Of a stretch of DNA of 64,000 nt, positions 58,767 through 64,000 are shown piece by piece. The notes under the pieces were generated by a model. That model ran no database searches and was not told the origin of the DNA. It was given only the letters and a program-made list of their open reading frames with translations. Origin of the DNA: Schistocerca nitens (Eukaryota; Arthropoda; Insecta; Orthoptera; Acrididae); assembly GCF_023898315.1 (NCBI RefSeq), contig NC_064617.1:617511000-617574999 (forward strand), written 5' to 3'. Within the stretch, counting starts at the first letter, position 1. Each line of letters opens with the position of its first letter. The position numbers were made by a program, and so were the translations under genes.

Positions 58767-59120
58767 TGAAATGATAATTAAATAGACACCCTAGCTGCAA
58801 ACAGGCGTTGATCTACTTCATTGGGGACATGCTGAAAATGTGTGCCCCGACCGGGACTCGAACCCGGGATCTCCTGCTTACATGGCAGACGCTCTATCCA
58901 TCTGAGCCACCGCGGGCACAGAGGAGAGTGCGTCTGCAGGGACTTATCCCTTGCACGCTCCCCGTGAGATCCACATTCCCAACATGTCCACACCACTACA
59001 TTCGTAGTGCGCCTAATAGATGTTTGCCCATCATACTCATTACTCGTGGCAGATTAATCTACCAAGTCCCGTACGAGTTCGGGCATAGCGTGTGCGTTCG
59101 CACAAGAAAGTCAATATATA
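58767..59120 (-). repeat. tRNA-Thr-derived retroposon
   Basis: Flanked by GTGCTACTGGGT (58755-58766) and GTGCTACTGAGT (59121-59132), one mismatch. It contains a minus-strand tRNA-Thr(TGT)-like domain (58844-58917), with about 200 bp upstream and 75 bp downstream of it in sense orientation. Confidence 0.85.
58844..58917 (-). tRNA. tRNA-Thr(TGT)-like domain, probably a pseudogene
   Basis: Sense GCCCGCGGTGGCTCAGATGG, anticodon arm CTGC-CATGTAA-GCAG, T arm CCGGG-TTCGAGT-CCCGG. D, anticodon and T stems pair, but the acceptor stem has two mismatches. Since it lies within a TSD-flanked retroposon, it is the SINE's tRNA-derived part rather than an independent gene. Confidence 0.5.
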
Positions 59121-59335
59121 GTGCTACTGAGTATTAGAGGAACGGGTGTGTACAGCAATCTGGACCACCACCTCTGATGGTGTCGCTGTATAGTGGTGCA
59201 ACATGCAATGTAGTTTTCATGAGCAATAAAAATGGCGGAAATGATGTTTATATTGATCTCTATTCCAATTTTCTGAACAGGTTCCTTTTTTAAGTGTGTA
59301 TTTTTCATTTGTTTTTTGTGTGTAATATGCCTGTT

Positions 59336-59337
<2 letters not shown>

Positions 59338-59392
<55 letters not shown>
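59338..59392. repeat. (TG)n(AG)n microsatellite
   Basis: About 14 TG units then about 12 AG units, next to the Penelope-like element. Confidence 0.95.
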
Positions 59393-59398
<6 letters not shown>

Positions 59399-59499
59399 GC
59401 GAGAGGGAGAGATATTAATTATTTATTCTGGTTATACCTCTTATTTCTGTTTGTTATTGATTTAATGGCTAACATCATCAGAGATTCATTGCATGTATG

Positions 59500-59880
59500 G
59501 ATTTGGTCATTAAGTGGTATCTTTGTCATTGCAAGGGCTCTCTTTATGTAAAAGCATCGTTGTACATTCATGAGTTTTCAGCTGTAATTGTTCACTCTAA
59601 TACCTTTCATGTCTTGTTCTATGTTGGATGGTTCATGTCGATGTTTTATCAGTTGTTTGGCGAAGGTAGACTGTCTATTTTCATACTTCCAGCTTCTTAT
59701 ATGTTCTTTAAACCTAGTTTAGAAGTTACTACCTGTCATCCCCAGATATACTGATTCATATTCTTGGCACTGACTGGTATATACCTGGTCCTTGGTATTT
59801 ATCTAGTTTGTCTGTTGTTTGGAAATGTGACTGGAGTGTGTTTCCTTTTCTGTAAGCAATGTCTAATCCCTGTTCCTTTA
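59500..59880 (-). pseudogene. GIY-YIG endonuclease domain of the Penelope-like element
   Basis: Minus text SQCQEYESVYLGMTGSNF, a stop, TRFKEHIRSWKYENRQSTFA, then KQLIKHRHEPSNIEQDMKGI. The YESVYLGMTG and TRFKEH blocks match the GIY-YIG fold's N-terminal motif and catalytic Arg region. Two stops. Confidence 0.8.
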
Positions 59881-59883
59881 ATA

Positions 59884-61070
59884 CGAGGGTTGAAACTTAA
59901 ATAATGGCAACTATTTATTTATTCACAACCGATACAAAAGAGTTACATGTTTGCACCTGTTACTGTCCTTCAAAGTAGACACCAGCGTCGTGTAGAACCC
60001 GTTGCCAGCAATGTGGAAGGCGTATTATACCGTTAGCAGAGCCTGTTCTGTTGATGGTGCGAATGGAGCAGTCTGCAGCCTGTCGAATCTCTGGAACTGT
60101 TGTAAAGCGAATTGCATGAAGTGGCTCCTTCATCTTCGGAATCAAATCAAAGTCACAAGAACTTAAGCCCGGAGCGTATGGTGGATAGTACACTACTTCC
60201 CAGTCCCATCGACCGATCAGATCAGCCACAGCTGCGCTTTATGCGTCCGCGCATTGTCGTGCAAAATGATGGGTGGGTTGCGCAGAAAGTGTCACCGCTT
60301 CTTTCGCAAAGCTGGTCGCAGATGATGCTCCAAAAACTAACAGTAATACAGTGCACTGACGGTCTGCCGTGGAGGAACGTAATGCGTTAGGGTAACGCCA
60401 TGACAGTCGTACACGAGAAACACCATAACTTTCACCATACTGGGGCTCTGACGCACTTTCGACTTTCGCGGCGACCCATAATGACGCCATTCCTTGGATT
60501 GGCGTTTCAGTTTTGGCTCGTACGATGTAACCCATGTCTCATCCAGTGTTACGATTCGGCGTAAGAAAGCCTCTCTTCCGCGCTCATAGCGCTCCAAGTA
60601 CGTCTGAGCAGCGTCGTAACGCATCCATCTGCGTTTCCGTCAATTCATACGGAACCCATCGTGATGCAATTTTTCGCATGCCCAGGCGTTCCTTCAGGAT
60701 GTGAGGCACAGTCGTATACGCTAATCCGGTTACGTGGGCGAGCTCACAATCGTATGGCGTCGATCACTGTCAACTAACGCGACAACAGCATGCACTACTT
60801 CAGAGACGCTAGGACGACCCGCCCGATGCATGTTTGCCACTGTTTGCCGAAATTCGTTGAAGGCTTTTACACAACGTGCCACTGTTCTGTACGGCAATGC
60901 CAATTCTCAGCACGCGTCTTGAAGACTTTGACGACAGTGTCGTGCTCTACGACCGCTGGCACGTTAAATCTTAATCCGACTCCATTGTTCCTGTTTCGAA
61001 AACAGAGAAGCACCGTTTTAGACTGCTCGCTCAAAGGTGACTGTGTTTCTTCGGTCGTGCGTATACTGGT
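59884..61070 (-). mobile_element. Mariner element, one terminus seen
   Basis: Left end at 59884 (TA then CGAGGGTTGAAACTTAAATA). On minus the transposase is recognisable: TLDETWVTSYEPKLKRQSKE and WRHYGSPRKSKVRQSPSMVK (60624-60337), ILHDNARTHKAQLWL (near 60265), a frame step, then DWEVVYYPPYAPGLSSCDFD and LIPKMKEPLHAIRF (60229-59960). The three catalytic Asp positions (LDET, HDNAR, SCDFD) are present. N-terminal text near 60700-60950 is decayed. The right TIR is not found. Confidence 0.8.
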
Positions 61071-61859
61071 GACAAACGACGAACGATAAGGTACACTCTT
61101 TTTTTTGTGATATGTTACAATACAGCATCACTGGTCTATTGCGGTCTCAAAGATTAGTATAAACTGCCTGCGAGAATTGGATGTTCCGTGCTACAGACGC
61201 ATCTCTCTGGAATAAGTAACTAAAAATGTATATTTGAGGACTCTGTGTGAAGCGACTACAGAGATCGGACGTGTTTTATGTTGGAGAGATTTTGCTGTTG
61301 TTGTGCGACGCTATTAAGCTCCATTGCGAATGTTTGGTTAGTTGATGGCACAATAAACAAAATCAATCAAGGTGCGTATTTATCAATTTATAAAAGATTT
61401 GACAAACATTCTTCAGATATCACGCGACGTAGATCGATCGGAGGTGCAGTGTGGAATGATAGTCCGAGCCTGTGTCTTTTCACGGTCAGTATTCATCGAG
61501 AAAATATCTCAGAAGCAATAAACATTTCGTTGATAAAAAAGTTAGACACAGTAATCCATACACGTCATACAACATAGCACCTAGTTGTGCCGCACGATCT
61601 TCGTAGCAAAATAAACATTTTAGAGATTTCAGGTGGAGCAGTTCCGACGAGGAGTATCAGCGAGATCGACGCTGCGGGACGTACGAGCTAGCTCTCCTGT
61701 GGTATTTAAAACCAAAGACTTATATTCTTTAGTTTTTAAAAGACTGAAGATGATACCTAAATAAAAGCACTGGAAATCATAACTAAAAATACCAAAAATA
61801 GATAAGAAGCAGAGAATTTTCTTAAACAAAATTTCTTAGATAAATAAATAAATAAATTA

Positions 61860-62570
61860 AAATATAATAGTTCTCTGCCTGTTTTCATTTTTCATTAGTT
61901 GTAGGCCTATTTTGATTTTTCGGTTGAGGTTTTGTACTATATGGGTGTTGTAACCATTGTTCCCGGCTATGAGTTGTATTCTTAGTACTTATTTTTCATA
62001 GTTTTCTTTGCTGAAAGGGACATTACCTAGTCTGTGTAACATGTCATAGACTGCTAACTTTTTATTTTGTGGGTGGTTGGATGAAACATGTATAATTGTG
62101 TATGTGACTATTGGCTTTCTGAAGATGTCAAATGTGTACTTATCGTTGTCTCTCATTATTGTTATATCCAAGCAATGTATTTGCTTTTGTGTTTCTTTTT
62201 CCAAGAAGAATTAAATATTTTTTTGTATATTGTTTATGTCTATATGAAGTTTATCAATTTTCTCTGTTGGTTCATCTACCATACAGATTATGTCATCCAC
62301 ATATCTGTACCAGTAAACAATTTTGTATTGTTTTTTCATGATGACTGTATCAAAGATTGTGTTTCCTATGTGGTTGATGAATATGTTTGCTAATGTTCCT
62401 GATGTTGGGAATCCCACTGGAAGCCCATCTTTTTGTAAGTAAAATTCTTTTTCAAATTGGAACTAATTTTGGGATGTTATTGCTTTGAGGGTTTTAGTCA
62501 TTTCATTAATATAGTCTGCAGGTAGTTTGTTGTATGTCAGTAAGTTTTCTTCATCTAATTTTATTCTCTC
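61860..62570 (-). pseudogene. Penelope-like reverse transcriptase
   Basis: Reading minus: KLPADYINEMTKTLKAITSQ (near 62510), GFPTSGTLANIFINHIGNTI, then YRYVDDIICMVDEPTEKIDK (62417-62211, with the catalytic YVDD), HCLDITIMRDNDKYTFDIFR-type text and SSNHPQNKKLAVYDMLHRLG (62204-61989). One frame step after NNIQKNI. The LANIF, YVDD, LDI and SNHP..K blocks are Penelope-type. Confidence 0.85.
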
Positions 62571-62584
62571 ACTCTCTGTCTCTG

Positions 62585-62593
62585 TGTGTCTGC

Positions 62594-62671
<78 letters not shown>
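62585..62671. repeat. (TC)n(AC)n microsatellite
   Basis: About 22 TC units then about 16 AC units at the edge of the Penelope-like RT. Confidence 0.97.
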
Positions 62672-62673
<2 letters not shown>

Positions 62674-63615
62674 TAACACAAACAAAAGACGATAGATAAA
62701 CACACAGCGACAGTTGGAAACACTACATACTGTAAACACACATATGTTGATTATAAAATAAAAAGTCAAGTGATGAAAGTGATGTGTTGTAACAATTCAG
62801 GGTGAAAAAACGGCAGAAATCGGCCAGCTGGGGCATGGGGACCAATGAACACATCTCCTTGACCATACATTCGGGCTAACAGCACTGGAAATCGTAAGTA
62901 ACATCGAACGATAATTTCACGTCAAGAAATCTGTGCTACAAAAGTTCATCCCAATCTGAAAAAAGAGAGTAAGGTATTGTAAGTAATACATAATACGTTT
63001 TATATATAGAAAGAAACATGTATTACAGGCCTTCACAAATTAAAGGAACCGAAACGTGTATGGCGATAAACAAAACTGTCTTTCATTTGGCTACATAAGC
63101 GGAACATATCTCCATTATTTTCATTTTTGTCTCGTGTCGTACAGGAAGAGGATCATGTGACTCCGTCTGTTTATTTTGTGTATTTATGGACTCCGGAAAC
63201 GACGCTAACGTATAATTAGTAACATTTCTACAGAAACAGATGGATCACTTGCTACTAAAGACTTTATTATCCGTAAACCGTGCTAGTTGTGTTGGCCAGC
63301 CGTTTAGCCAGATTTCTGCTTTGTATTTCGTTCCGTTACCACCTGACAGTCCCATCTTACAGACGGAATTTAGCATTGTATCACTGAAAATGTGTACCGT
63401 TCCTTTTCCATTATAAAAAAAGGGGGGGGGGGCTTGCTATACGGGTACTAGTAAATGTTTGGGATCCGGTATTTTTGTGGGCTGCCCGCTCTGAATAAGA
63501 TTTAACCTTCAGTTTAATAGTGTAAGCTGTAATAATTTATATTTATACCTGTGTTCTTTTTTAACGGTTCTGTGCTTGTTACTTGTGTTTTTATTAATTC
63601 ATAGAATTGTTTTTA
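62672..63615. other. Unassigned stretch
   Basis: AT-rich with a G run at 63420-63430. No recognisable gene. Confidence 0.4.
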
Positions 63616-63619
63616 TTAA

Positions 63620-64000
63620 ATTCTACCACCGGTTGCTTATTATTCTTTCAAATTCCACCACCAGTGGCTGTCTATAAGCGTAACTGTATTCCTGGTGAGA
63701 AACTGCCATTTCTATAACTTACAATTAGTTATTTAATTTCCGCCACCAGTTGATTATTACTCTTTTAAAATGTGCCCCAGTGGCTTTCTGTAAGTGGAAC
63801 AGTGAAACTGGTGGTCAGTTGCTGATTTTTTAACTGCATTAAATAGTGTTTTGAATTCTGCTACCAATTGCTTTCTGTAACTTGTAACAGTAGCTACTTT
63901 GTTTATTGCACTAAATTCCGCTACCAAAGGAAATTTAAACTCTGCTGCCACTTGCTTTCAATATCTCTGACTGTAAATTGGGTGAGCAATCTCTGCTTTC
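63620..64000. repeat. Decayed repeat array running off the window
   Basis: A core resembling ATTCYRCYACCAGTTGCTT recurs at about 63621, 63651, 63738, 63770, 63855, 63913 and 63938 with uneven spacing of roughly 25-90 bp. Several units are followed by TCTGTAA. The array continues past the right edge. Confidence 0.65.

Larger units (their letters stand above)
58087..59291 (+). mobile_element. Tc1-like transposon (Tc1-A copy 2), 5'-truncated, split by a retroposon
   Basis: Second copy of the element at 36502, lacking the first half. The frame 58341-58769 reads RCTPLVVMESDVTAEPYVNA, FVFMDDNSRSHRAHIVSDFL and ARLEWPAYSPDINSIERAQD. The catalytic Asp of FMDDNSRSHR and Glu of SIER are present, 34 residues apart as in DD34E Tc1 elements. 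C-terminal text DEEWYNLDQQCLDELVDSMP follows. A 354-bp retroposon interrupts it (58767-59120). The 3' UTR resumes at 59133 and ends near 59291. Confidence 0.88.
59480..62570 (-). mobile_element. Penelope-like element, split by a mariner
   Basis: Minus-strand retroelement with RT text at 62560-61870 and a GIY-YIG endonuclease at 59880-59500. RT then GIY-YIG is the domain order of endonuclease-bearing Penelope-like elements. A mariner and about 0.8 kb of unassigned sequence lie between the parts. N-terminal RT is missing at the microsatellite near 62580. Stops throughout. Confidence 0.8.

Noticed and set aside
58844-58917. A functional tRNA-Thr gene
   Set aside because: The acceptor stem has two mismatches and the domain lies inside a TSD-flanked retroposon, so an independent gene is unlikely.

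Overview
The window is eukaryotic, repeat-dominated DNA. The mixture of elements points to an orthopteran insect, most likely a grasshopper or locust such as Schistocerca (inferred from remembered repeat families, not from a search). I find no intact host gene. Almost everything recognisable is a transposable element, usually decayed and often inserted into another element. Target-site duplications (TSDs) make the order of insertion readable at many places.

Layout. 0-4.5 kb: a full-length RTE-clade LINE (RTE-A, minus) with an 11-bp TSD, then a tRNA-derived SINE. 7.3-8.7 kb: a truncated jockey/CR1-like LINE. 8.9-14.8 kb: a young LTR retrotransposon with 548-bp LTRs and a 4-bp TSD. It keeps only an integrase ORF, followed by 3.8 kb without coding sequence. 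15-24 kb: a second RTE-A copy split by a solo LTR of the same LTR family, two fragments of a second RTE family (RTE-B), and another jockey/CR1-like LINE. 25.3-27 kb: a Tc1-like transposon carrying two SINEs. 28-35.5 kb: a run of same-strand SINEs, tRNA-like sequences, Tc1 remnants and one unidentified coding-like stretch. 35.9-39.8 kb: TA microsatellites, a Tc1-like element, a Tc1/mariner-superfamily element with 165-bp terminal inverted repeats (TIRs) and a transposase broken by one frameshift, and a CpG-rich segment. 40-43.9 kb: a jockey/CR1-like LINE hit by a SINE and a solo LTR, then a mariner. 44.8-49 kb: a SINE, a purine-rich tract, a third LINE type, and a Tc1 split by a LINE. 49.7-55 kb: the deepest nest, a Tc1 containing an RTE-B LINE containing SINEs, one of which contains another SINE. 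55-64 kb: hAT and mariner-like remnants, a Tc1 split by a tRNA-Thr-derived retroposon, a Penelope-like element split by a mariner, microsatellites, and a decayed repeat array.

How the parts relate. The SINEs have Pol III-type A and B boxes and presumably move with LINE machinery. The LTR retrotransposon and its solo LTRs share termini and a 4-bp TSD. Nearly all transposase and reverse transcriptase frames carry stops or frameshifts. The exceptions are the LTR-element integrase (open throughout) and the long-TIR transposase at 38.2-39.2 kb (one frameshift).
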